A program made the translations under genes and the position numbers. From an uncultured Desulfovibrio sp. (GTDB lineage: Bacteria; Desulfobacterota; Desulfovibrionia; Desulfovibrionales; Desulfovibrionaceae), in NCBI GenBank assembly GCA_910587035.1, contig CAJUMQ010000006.1, positions 33,498-97,497 of the forward strand: a DNA stretch of 64,000 nt. The letters run 5' to 3'. The notes under the pieces are model-generated. The model was not told the DNA's origin. It saw only the letters and a program-made list of their open reading frames with translations, and did not search any database. Each line of letters starts with the position of its first letter. Within the stretch, counting starts at the first letter, position 1. Shown here piece after piece: positions 1 through 6,841 of this stretch.

Positions 1-1
1 A

Positions 2-598
2 ATGGAACTTTTGCCATATCCCATTGCTGTGGCTCTGGCTGCCTTTTTCATCAGTCTGCTTGGCATAGTGCTGTTTCTCAATGTGTTCGGGCTGCCGGCC
101 AACTGGATAATCATTGGTCTGGTGGCTTTGTGGCAATATCTCCACTTTGGACGCGCATCCATGGGACTCTGGTACTGGGTGATTGTGTTTGCCATAGCAG
201 TGACTGGCGAGCTTCTGGAATTTGGCCTGCAAATAATCAAGGCCAGACATTACGGCTCAAGCTCCCAGGGAACTTTTGCGGGCATGATAGGCGCCATTGC
301 GGGAGCAATCTTTCTCGCGCCTCTGTTCTGGGGGATTGGCGCCTTCATCGGAGCCCTGGCAGGAGCCTGGATTGGCTGCCTGGTTATGGAGCTGTGCCGG
401 GGCATGCCTGCTCCCAAAGCCTTTGATGCCGCCTTTGGCACCATGATGGGCCGTTTTCTTGGCACTGTCTGCAAAGTTGGCCTTGGAGCCGTTATCATTG
501 CCATCACCTGCCAGAGAATTTGGCCTGAAATGCCGCCAGAGCCACCTTTGCAGGATATTATCCAGGCGCCGGCAATGGATATATGTCTGCAGATTTAA
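2..598 (+). CDS. DUF456 family membrane protein (possibly 5'-truncated)
   Basis: A hydrophobic protein of 198 residues with four or five membrane segments. These include about residues 5-30, a central glycine/alanine-rich pair around 90-130, and one near 150-170. The Gly/Ala-rich stretches with GxxxG-type spacing match the DUF456 family, whose function is unknown. The ATG lies at base 2, so the true start could be upstream, outside the window. Its 3' end overlaps the next gene by 16 nt, so the two are probably cotranscribed. The family call rests on overall pattern; no catalytic motif is visible. Confidence 0.75.
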   Translation: MELLPYPIAVALAAFFISLLGIVLFLNVFGLPANWIIIGLVALWQYLHFGRASMGLWYWVIVFAIAVTGELLEFGLQIIKARHYGSSSQGTFAGMIGAIAGAIFLAPLFWGIGAFIGALAGAWIGCLVMELCRGMPAPKAFDAAFGTMMGRFLGTVCKVGLGAVIIAITCQRIWPEMPPEPPLQDIIQAPAMDICLQI

Positions 599-1341
599 CC
601 TGTCGCCCCATGCTGCTTGATAATCTGCAAATAGTGCTAATTCGTCCCAGATTTCCGGAAAACACGGGCATGGTCGCCCGCGCTTGCGCCAATTTTGGCT
701 GTCCGGATCTGTGTCTTGTGCAGCCGGAGCGCCACGATTCTGGCCAGGAAATGCGGCTGGCCACCTCCGCAGGCAAAAATGTCCTGGCCAACATGAAGAT
801 TTATGATACCCTCGATGATGCAGTGGCTACCTCCCATATCGTATATGGCACGACCGCGCGCACGGGAGGCTGGCGCAAGACCCTGCGCTCTCCAGGTCAG
901 GCCGCTGCGGAAATAGCCGCCGCCCTGTGTCGGGGCCTGCAGATATCCATTCTCATGGGTTCGGAAGATCGTGGCCTTGAAAACAGGGAAATTTCCCTGT
1001 GCGCCAGTCTCATCCATATCCAGACCTTCGGCGCAAGTTCCCTCAATCTTGCCCAGGCCACCCTGCTGGTGCTTTATGAATGCTCCAAAGCCATGCAGGC
1101 CATGCGCAGGGAAAGCCCAAACCGTGCAGCCTCGCAGGCTGTCAGCATTAAGGAGCTGGCAATGCTCGAGGCAGAGCTGAAAAAATCCCTGGCTCTTCTG
1201 GAGTGCATGCATGGCAAAAATCCTGACTACTATTTTATTCAGTGGCATGAGCTTCTTGCCAGAGCCGTTTTGCGCAGGCATGAATTTGATGCCCTTATGG
1301 GGTTTTGCAGACAGCTCAACAACAAGCTCAAGAGCGACTAG
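583..1341 (+). CDS. TrmH/SpoU family RNA methyltransferase, TrmJ-like
   Basis: A SPOUT-fold 2'-O-ribose methyltransferase of 252 residues. The family's first motif (RPRFPENTGMVARA, about 20-33) and the SAM-binding knot motifs (LMGSEDRGLENREI around 125-138, SLNLAQATLLVLYE around 151-164) are all present. The short C-terminal helical region resembles TrmJ, which methylates position 32 of the tRNA anticodon loop. No tRNA specificity can be read directly. The start used overlaps the DUF456 gene by 16 nt; an internal ATG at 610 would also retain all motifs, and neither start has a strong ribosome binding site. Confidence 0.88.
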   Translation: MSADLTCRPMLLDNLQIVLIRPRFPENTGMVARACANFGCPDLCLVQPERHDSGQEMRLATSAGKNVLANMKIYDTLDDAVATSHIVYGTTARTGGWRKTLRSPGQAAAEIAAALCRGLQISILMGSEDRGLENREISLCASLIHIQTFGASSLNLAQATLLVLYECSKAMQAMRRESPNRAASQAVSIKELAMLEAELKKSLALLECMHGKNPDYYFIQWHELLARAVLRRHEFDALMGFCRQLNNKLKSD

Positions 1342-1348
1342 TGAGATG

Positions 1349-1476
1349 TCATGTTTTTACTGTCGTAAAAACATGAAGATCGCAAAACAAAAAACGTGGT
1401 TTTTGCTTTGCTCACGCCGCCACTGGCGGCGCGCAATCCCTAATTGGGATTGCGACTATTGTCGCTTGACGCGACA
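1349..1476. repeat. Tandem run of four perfect hairpins, plus one imperfect
   Basis: The gap after the TrmJ-like gene holds consecutive inverted repeats. 1349-1376 is a 12-bp perfect stem with a TGTC loop. 1382-1411 is an imperfect A/T-rich hairpin. 1415-1431 is a 7-bp CG stem with an ACT loop. 1432-1454 is a 9-bp perfect stem with a TAATT loop. 1460-1476 is a 6-bp stem with a TTGAC loop. None is followed by a clean U-tract, so this is not one simple terminator. Confidence 0.75.
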
Positions 1477-1547
1477 CTAGTTTTATTTGAGAATTTAGCA
1501 CGATTATTGCATGTCTTAAATAAAAGAAATTAAGCCACGAGGTGCAC

Positions 1548-2726
1548 ATGGCAGAAGAATTGAGCATCGAGATGCAACCACCGCGAAACCCCGCACGTTT
1601 TCTCCGCAATCCAAGGGCCATAATAACCCTTGCTCTGATTGTTCTTGTAATATTCGCAGGCATCTATTCCTGGTGGCTATCCCAGGGCAAGATTTCCAGT
1701 GTCTCGGCCAGATTGGATACATTTGTATATACTGTTGACCCCACATACTCGGCTAATATTGAGTCCATAGATGTCAAGCCAGGAGATACAGTGAGGGAGG
1801 GTCAAGTACTCGGGCGCATGGATATGGCAGACTTTGCCAGACGTCTGGCTGCCAGCGCTTCGGGTAACTCCATGCTGCCACAGATGCCAGATGCTCAGGC
1901 CAGGCTCAATCAGGCCAGAATTTATGTCAAACAGCTGTCTGAAAAGCTCGAGCAGTACCAGGCGGAGGAAGACAGGCTGAAAGCCATAATGCAGGAGGCT
2001 GTCACGGATCATGTGCGTGCCCAGCTTGCAATGCGCGCATTGCCGCAAAATTCCCCGGCCTGGCAGCGTGCTGCCCGTATTGTGGACGAGCACAAGGCCA
2101 AAATGGACCAGGCCAGGATAAATTTTGAGCGCATAAGCCAGATGCGTGGAGCGGTGCTTTTGGAATACGCAAAGGTAAGCGGCAATATTGCCACCCGTAA
2201 GGGCAGCCAGGGCAGTTTCAATGCTGAAGCCCAGAGTTCAAAACAGATGCCAAACTATGGGAGTGGAGCAATGCATTCTCCAGTAGCCGGAAAAATCCTG
2301 CGGGTAAATGGCCGTCCGCAGAGTATGGCGGACACTGGGCAGCCTCTTTTTGTTATCATGCCAATGGAGCCAGGCAAAAATCCTGAAAGCTGGATACAGG
2401 CCTGGTTTCCGCTGGATGACCAGAAAAAAATTGAGCTTGGCCAGAAAGTCAGCATTCGCTTTGCCAATGGAGATGTTCATGTTGCAGGTCGCGTTACTGC
2501 CATCTCATCAGAGGCGCAGCCCCTGCCATTTCCCGATGGGCGCCCTGGCCCCATGAATATGTCCACCCTGCCGTATGAGCAAAATTCGGACAGATACTCC
2601 CCAGAGCGCTACATGCCTGTGCGCATAACACCGGATGATCCAGCAAAACTGGCCAATATTCCACCAGGCACATCTGCCGAGTGCCAGATACAGACCAGAT
2701 ACATTTTGGGCCACAGCCTGTTCTGA
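1548..2726 (+). CDS. HlyD/EmrA-type membrane fusion protein
   Basis: A single-span inner membrane protein of 392 residues with a large periplasmic part, in the HlyD/EmrA family that links an inner-membrane transporter to the outer membrane. One membrane helix lies at about 25-45. The first half of the lipoyl/barrel-sandwich domain (IDVKPGDTVREGQVLG) follows at about 75-90. A charged helical hairpin runs at about 115-190. The second lipoyl half (SPVAGKILRV) is near 245, followed by a beta-barrel region. ATG 1548 is preferred over GTG 1542 because GAGG at 1539-1542 sits at proper spacing. No transporter partner is adjacent, so its substrate is unknown. Confidence 0.8.
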   Translation: MAEELSIEMQPPRNPARFLRNPRAIITLALIVLVIFAGIYSWWLSQGKISSVSARLDTFVYTVDPTYSANIESIDVKPGDTVREGQVLGRMDMADFARRLAASASGNSMLPQMPDAQARLNQARIYVKQLSEKLEQYQAEEDRLKAIMQEAVTDHVRAQLAMRALPQNSPAWQRAARIVDEHKAKMDQARINFERISQMRGAVLLEYAKVSGNIATRKGSQGSFNAEAQSSKQMPNYGSGAMHSPVAGKILRVNGRPQSMADTGQPLFVIMPMEPGKNPESWIQAWFPLDDQKKIELGQKVSIRFANGDVHVAGRVTAISSEAQPLPFPDGRPGPMNMSTLPYEQNSDRYSPERYMPVRITPDDPAKLANIPPGTSAECQIQTRYILGHSLF

Positions 2727-2734
2727 TAGTGTCA

Positions 2735-2772
2735 GGGCCGCCTTGCCTGGCGGCCCGATCCGCTTTTTTTCC
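2735..2772 (+). terminator. Rho-independent terminator after the HlyD-type gene
   Basis: GGGCCGCC at 2735-2742 and GGCGGCCC at 2749-2756 form a perfect 8-bp stem with a 6-nt loop. A run of seven T follows at 2764-2770. It lies just downstream of the HlyD-type stop codon. Confidence 0.85.
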
Positions 2773-2801
2773 TGTCCATTCTTTTTATTGTCAGTGTTCC
2801 A

Positions 2802-2830
2802 TTGCTCATATATCATCGGGCCAGTATATT
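2802..2830 (+). promoter_or_regulatory. Candidate promoter for fur
   Basis: TTGCTC (2802-2807), a 17-nt spacer and TATATT (2825-2830) lie about 120 nt before the Fur gene and after the preceding terminator. The -10 box is good and the -35 box weak. The segment 2840-2888 also contains an imperfect inverted repeat (ACACTCCCGG / CCGGGGAGTGT) that could be a control site. Confidence 0.4.
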
Positions 2831-2957
2831 TTTATTGCGACACTCCCGGACATGGCAGGATGCCGTGAAAATTCGCCCCGGGGAGTGTGCCATGCCATGC
2901 CACAAAACATCCAAGAAAACGGCGATCCTTTTTCAGGTCAGTATGAGAGGTTAAGAG

Positions 2958-3434
2958 ATGACAGGCTCCACTCCCGAGCAACTGGCTGGCTTTCTGGATT
3001 TTATGACAAAAAGGGGATTCAACACCACGGCTCAGCGAAAGGCCATAGCCGAGCTATTTTTTGAATTTCCCGGCCATCATTCGCTTGAGGAATTTTATCA
3101 GCATGTTTTGAAAACCGATCCCGGCATTGGCCAGACAACAGTCTACCGCACCCTGAAGCTGCTTTGCGATGCGGGTCTGGCCAGGGAAATCCAGTTCAGC
3201 GACAATATAACCCGCTATGAAGTGGCAAGCCCCAATGCCCATCATGATCATCTGATATGCCTGGACTGTGGCAAAATAGTTGAGGTGACGGATTCCCGGA
3301 TCGAAAATATACAAAGGGAAATTGCCGCAGCCAACGGGTTTATCCTGACCGGTCATGCCCATAATCTTTACGGCATATGCAGAGATTGCCAGAATAAGAA
3401 TGAACACAAAACCACAAAGGGAAAAGATTGTTGA
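2958..3434 (+). CDS. Fur-family transcriptional regulator
   Basis: A metal-dependent repressor of 158 residues. The N-terminal winged helix (about 10-85) contains the characteristic TTVYRTLKLL recognition helix. The dimerisation domain carries the metal-binding cluster HHDHLICLDCGK (about 95-106) and a second CxxC near the C-terminus (ICRDC). Both structural-zinc CxxC pairs are present, as in Fur and PerR. Whether it senses iron or peroxide cannot be decided from sequence alone. AGAGG about 8-12 nt upstream supports this start. The next gene downstream is a FeoB-associated-type protein behind a Fur-box-like site, which favours iron control. Confidence 0.92.
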   Translation: MTGSTPEQLAGFLDFMTKRGFNTTAQRKAIAELFFEFPGHHSLEEFYQHVLKTDPGIGQTTVYRTLKLLCDAGLAREIQFSDNITRYEVASPNAHHDHLICLDCGKIVEVTDSRIENIQREIAAANGFILTGHAHNLYGICRDCQNKNEHKTTKGKDC

Positions 3435-3450
3435 ATAGCGTATTCTGAAC

Positions 3451-3479
3451 TTGACATTCATTTTCAAAAATAACATACT
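3451..3479 (+). promoter_or_regulatory. Promoter overlapped by a Fur-box-like palindrome
   Basis: TTGACA (3451-3456), a 17-nt spacer and CATACT (3474-3479) form a good sigma-70-like promoter. The 17-nt segment 3451-3467 (TTGACATTCATTTTCAA) is a near-palindrome with matching TTGA/TCAA arms that resembles Fur operators. It covers the -35 box, so bound Fur would exclude polymerase. It lies between fur and the small Cys-rich membrane protein. Confidence 0.5.
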
Positions 3480-3601
3480 CCACACATGCCAAACAGTTTC
3501 CCAAAGGCGGCAGGTGCTGACGGGAGGCCTGAGGTGCATGAGCGGGTTTTTTACTTTTTAAATAACACAAATATCGTAAATATCCCTGTGCGAGGTGACC
3601 T

Positions 3602-3811
3602 ATGGATTTGCAAGTCATTCTGGTTGGTATATGCCTTTTGCTGGCTATTGCCTTCATGACCCGAAAGGTCATCCGCACATTAAGGGGACGTAACACGTGC
3701 TCATGCGACTGTGGGGAGGAATGCGCCACCCATGGCCGGGGCTGCACCGGTGGCGCAGAGTGCTCATGCGGGCAAAAGCTTGAGGAAATTCAGGCGCCTG
3801 GCAGAAAATGA
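3602..3811 (+). CDS. FeoB-associated-type Cys-rich small membrane protein
   Basis: A 69-residue protein with one N-terminal membrane helix (about 3-20), then a basic stretch (RKVIRTLRGR), then a cysteine-rich tail with pairs CSCDCGEEC and GAECSCGQK. This arrangement matches the small FeoB-associated Cys-rich membrane proteins found beside ferrous-iron uptake genes. The tail may bind metal. GAGGTGACCT directly before the ATG is a good ribosome binding site. No feoA/feoB is in the window, so the link to iron rests on the neighbouring Fur gene and the Fur-box-like promoter. Confidence 0.65.
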   Translation: MDLQVILVGICLLLAIAFMTRKVIRTLRGRNTCSCDCGEECATHGRGCTGGAECSCGQKLEEIQAPGRK

Positions 3812-3940
3812 TTTCCAGTCAATTTCCTGCCGATATTGGCAAATTTTGATATTTTCCGTCCTTTATCGCAACAGGGTCTGGCACAAACGGCCAAGCCCTG
3901 TATTAACAATCACCATTTGCGATTTGTAGCATATTGTGCT

Positions 3941-4831
3941 TTACAGAGATCGCATTTGTGCGCGATTCACCATTCTCTCAAGGTCATCATCGGTATAGCT
4001 TGCCAGAACATCCTCAATATCCGCCAGCACCCTGGCCTTTTCGTCCGCATCGCCATTCTGGAAACGATAGTTCAGGGGATTAAGGTAGTGAACGCCATCA
4101 TAAAAGGCGTCAACCTTGAGTGTGGCCAAAAATATGCCCAATTCCTCAATTTTTTCCCTTTCCGATGCCTCCACAAATCTGCCATCCGCAGCCATCTGCG
4201 CTACGGGAGTGTTTTCAAAAAGAGTCATGCCTGTGGTAGTTATTCGCACCGGATGCACCTGATTGAACATTTCCGCCGTGGCCACACCGCACTTTTTGCC
4301 CATGCCCCTACCACCAAGCCCAAGCACATAAAAGAGGGTGTAGGTAATGCCGGCATCATCAAGCCTGTGCAGCTGTTCCACCGTATTCTGAGCCGTATGC
4401 CCCTTGTTCATCAGCTTTAAAACATCCTCATGGCCATTCTCTGTGCCTATGTACAGATGTGAAAGGCCCTTATCCCTGAGCTCCAGCAATTCATCCCGGC
4501 TTTTGCGAGCAATATCGTCAATACGGCTTTGCATGCTAATTCTTGAAAATTTGGGAAAATATTGCCGGACAAGCCCCGCATATTCCCCAAGCTTGCGCGT
4601 TGGCAGCGCAAAAGGATTTGCGCCGGTCATATAAACGGAAGTATCCTCCCTGTAAAAAGGCTGCAAACGCCTTAATCTGGCCTCCAGATCAGCCGGTTTG
4701 ACAGCCATGAAAAGATATCCGCGGGACACATAGCAAAAATTGCATTTATTCCATGTACATCCCTGGGTAGCCTGAAGCAAAAGTGACTGTGCCTCCTGGG
4801 GAGGACGCATGGCCGGTTCGGTAAATTCCAT
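3941..4831 (-). CDS. Radical SAM protein of unknown substrate
   Basis: A 296-residue radical SAM enzyme. The cluster-binding cysteines occur as GCTWNKCNFC, a C-x4-C-x2-C spacing seen in the Elp3/HemN-like branch. A later IGTENGHEDVLKLMNKGH segment fits the SAM-binding half of the TIM barrel. There is no SPASM, TRAM or B12 domain, so the protein is a bare radical SAM core plus a short C-terminal helix region. The start at 4831 is preferred over 4861 because GAGGA lies 4-5 nt before it, while the upstream ATG has no ribosome binding site. It is divergent from the M23 peptidase gene. Confidence 0.8.
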   Translation of the reverse strand: MEFTEPAMRPPQEAQSLLLQATQGCTWNKCNFCYVSRGYLFMAVKPADLEARLRRLQPFYREDTSVYMTGANPFALPTRKLGEYAGLVRQYFPKFSRISMQSRIDDIARKSRDELLELRDKGLSHLYIGTENGHEDVLKLMNKGHTAQNTVEQLHRLDDAGITYTLFYVLGLGGRGMGKKCGVATAEMFNQVHPVRITTTGMTLFENTPVAQMAADGRFVEASEREKIEELGIFLATLKVDAFYDGVHYLNPLNYRFQNGDADEKARVLADIEDVLASYTDDDLERMVNRAQMRSL

Positions 4832-4925
4832 AAGTTCCTCGTTTTTTGATTTTATGCACAAATTTTATAACGATTGATAAGAAATAGTCAAGGCAGTAAA
4901 AATATTTTGCCAACAATTCCTGTCG

Positions 4926-4972
4926 CCAGAGCCCATCTGACTCTGGACACAGGCCACTCTGGCCTATATAAT
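4926..4972 (+). promoter_or_regulatory. Promoter and palindromic operator for a leaderless transcript
   Basis: TGGACA (4944-4949), a 17-nt spacer and a perfect TATAAT (4967-4972) predict transcription start near 4979, only 3-4 nt before the ATG at 4983. The spacer contains the perfect palindrome AGGCC-ACTCT-GGCCT (4951-4965). A second inverted repeat, CCAGAG (4926-4931) and CTCTGG (4941-4946), overlaps the -35 box. Confidence 0.6.
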
Positions 4973-4982
4973 CAAAAAAGTT

Positions 4983-6581
4983 ATGAAAATTTCCAGATTT
5001 CGCCTGACGGCATTAATTGCTGTCCTGTTGATCATTGCCGCAAGCGTATATTCCTTTATTCCCCATCCTGAGGATGAGACCGGCCCATCACTGTCGCCTG
5101 CGGAACTGCCCCCTGCCACTGGTGCCACCCGGGGCGACCCCGCTGCTGGGATACAGCCAGACGAAAAAAAGCCTCAAATAGAGAGTGGGGATCCTGTTCC
5201 TGTGGCCAGAGATCAGCTTTCGCAAAATCCCGACAAGGACATATTCGCCAATGCCTGCGCTCTTGTGCTTGGTCAGGCCACTCTGGTAAATGCCAGCCGT
5301 CTTCTTGAACAGGCCTATTATTCAGGCTGGAGCAGGCCCGCCCCCATAGAGTGCAACGATGACATTTTTGAAGGCAAATTTGAAAAAGGCGACACCATTG
5401 CCAAAGTGCTTGAAAATGCCGCTGAGGGCAAAGTGCAGCACTATGTCAACGCTGCCAGCAAGATTTTTCCAATCAAATCATTCCGCGCCGGGCAGCCCTA
5501 TGCTGTTGTGACAGATCCCGCAACAGGGAGAGTCAAACGCTTTGAATATGAAATCAATGACAGCAAGAGGCTGGTGGTGGATGGCCTCGAGCACCCCACG
5601 GCCAGGCTTGAAAAAATCGAATATGATACTGTGCTGGCAGCCTGCGAGGGTGTGATTGAGGACAGTCTGTTCCAGTCCGTTGCCGATATTGGGGAAAGTC
5701 CCCAGCTGGCCTTGCGCCTGGTGGACATGTTTGGCTCGGAAATAAACTTTATTCGGGATATCCAGGAAGGGGACAGTTTTTCTGCCCTGATTGAGAAGCG
5801 TTATCGGGATGGTGAATACAGGGGCTATGGTCGCATAATCGCGGCCACCTTCACATGCAAGGGCAAAAAGTACGAGGCATTTCTGTTTAATGACGGTAGT
5901 GGCAGGCCAGCCTATTTTAATGCCAAAGGTGAAAATCTGCATAAGACGCTCCTGCAGGCTCCACTTGCTGTCACGAGAATAACATCACGTTTCACAAACA
6001 GCCGCAAACATCCCATACTGGGTTTTTCCCGCCCCCATCATGGCGTGGATTATGGCGCTCCCACTGGCACACCCGTCAAGGCCGTTGGTGATGGCACTGT
6101 CAGCAAAAGGGGCTGGGCTGGCGGCTATGGCAATCAGATTGTAATTTCCCATTCCTCCGGCCTCGAATCCATGTATGCCCACCTTTCCGGTTTTGCCAGG
6201 GGGCTCAGGCAGGGCCAGAAGGTAAGACAGGGGCAGGTCATTGGCTTTGTGGGCAGCACCGGTCTTTCCACAGGTCCGCATCTGGATTTTCGCCTCAGGC
6301 AAAATGGCAAATTCATAAATCCCGTAAAGGCGATAAATCCTCGCGGAGCGCCGGTTGCCGCCAAGTACATGCCAGCTTTTAAACGCAATGTGGACAAATG
6401 CAGGTTCTATCTGGCCGGCGATCAGGTTTTCATGGATTATACAGTGGACAGCATTGTGCCTTTGGCTGTATTTACTGGGGAGACGGAAGCTGTTAAAGAG
6501 AAAAATGCCCCTGCTTCCACCAGGCAGAGTAAAAAAGGCCGCCAGCAAAAACGCGCGGCACGTTCTAAAAAACGGAGTTGA
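4983..6581 (+). CDS. M23-family peptidoglycan endopeptidase
   Basis: A membrane-anchored cell-wall hydrolase of 532 residues. The N-terminal signal anchor is at about 8-26. A Pro/Glu-rich linker and an OapA/LysM-like middle region (about 75-310) follow. The M23/LytM domain covers about 335-460. Metal-ligand motif HHGVDYG lies near 350 and the catalytic MYAHLSG near 399. The usual second HxH ligand pair reads H-L-D in GPHLDFRL. The C-terminus is very basic. No ribosome binding site precedes the ATG, but a strong promoter ends 10 nt upstream, so the mRNA is probably leaderless. It likely cleaves cross-links during growth or division. Confidence 0.88.
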   Translation: MKISRFRLTALIAVLLIIAASVYSFIPHPEDETGPSLSPAELPPATGATRGDPAAGIQPDEKKPQIESGDPVPVARDQLSQNPDKDIFANACALVLGQATLVNASRLLEQAYYSGWSRPAPIECNDDIFEGKFEKGDTIAKVLENAAEGKVQHYVNAASKIFPIKSFRAGQPYAVVTDPATGRVKRFEYEINDSKRLVVDGLEHPTARLEKIEYDTVLAACEGVIEDSLFQSVADIGESPQLALRLVDMFGSEINFIRDIQEGDSFSALIEKRYRDGEYRGYGRIIAATFTCKGKKYEAFLFNDGSGRPAYFNAKGENLHKTLLQAPLAVTRITSRFTNSRKHPILGFSRPHHGVDYGAPTGTPVKAVGDGTVSKRGWAGGYGNQIVISHSSGLESMYAHLSGFARGLRQGQKVRQGQVIGFVGSTGLSTGPHLDFRLRQNGKFINPVKAINPRGAPVAAKYMPAFKRNVDKCRFYLAGDQVFMDYTVDSIVPLAVFTGETEAVKEKNAPASTRQSKKGRQQKRAARSKKRS

Positions 6582-6584
6582 ATA

Positions 6585-6809
6585 ATGATTTCCTTCAATC
6601 CCTTATGGGGAGGGCAGGATTATATTCAGGATACTCCCCCATATGATGGCATGGGCATCACTTTCCTGCCCAGCATAGTCAACGATGCTTCTGCAAGCGA
6701 GCTGCAGTTGCAGTCGGAATCAAGCTGCCATTCGGACATGCAGGCCACATTCAGAATATCAGCCGAAAACATGTATGATGCCGGTCTGATCTACAGCGGC
6801 ATGATTTAA
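6585..6809 (+). CDS. Small protein of unknown function
   Basis: A 74-residue acidic protein with no recognised domain, no signal peptide and no membrane helix. GGAG lies 8 nt before the ATG, inside the end of the M23 gene, and the gap between the two genes is only 3 nt. It is therefore likely translated from the same transcript. It has one cysteine and is rich in Ser, Asp and Met. Codon use looks like its neighbours. I do not recognise the family. Confidence 0.55.
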   Translation: MISFNPLWGGQDYIQDTPPYDGMGITFLPSIVNDASASELQLQSESSCHSDMQATFRISAENMYDAGLIYSGMI

Positions 6810-6841
6810 ATTCCTCCCCACAGCAATCCCGGACAATTAAA

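Noticed and set aside
3480..3600. Riboswitch in the leader of the Cys-rich membrane protein
   Set aside because: No conserved motif of a known riboswitch class and no clear expression platform could be seen.
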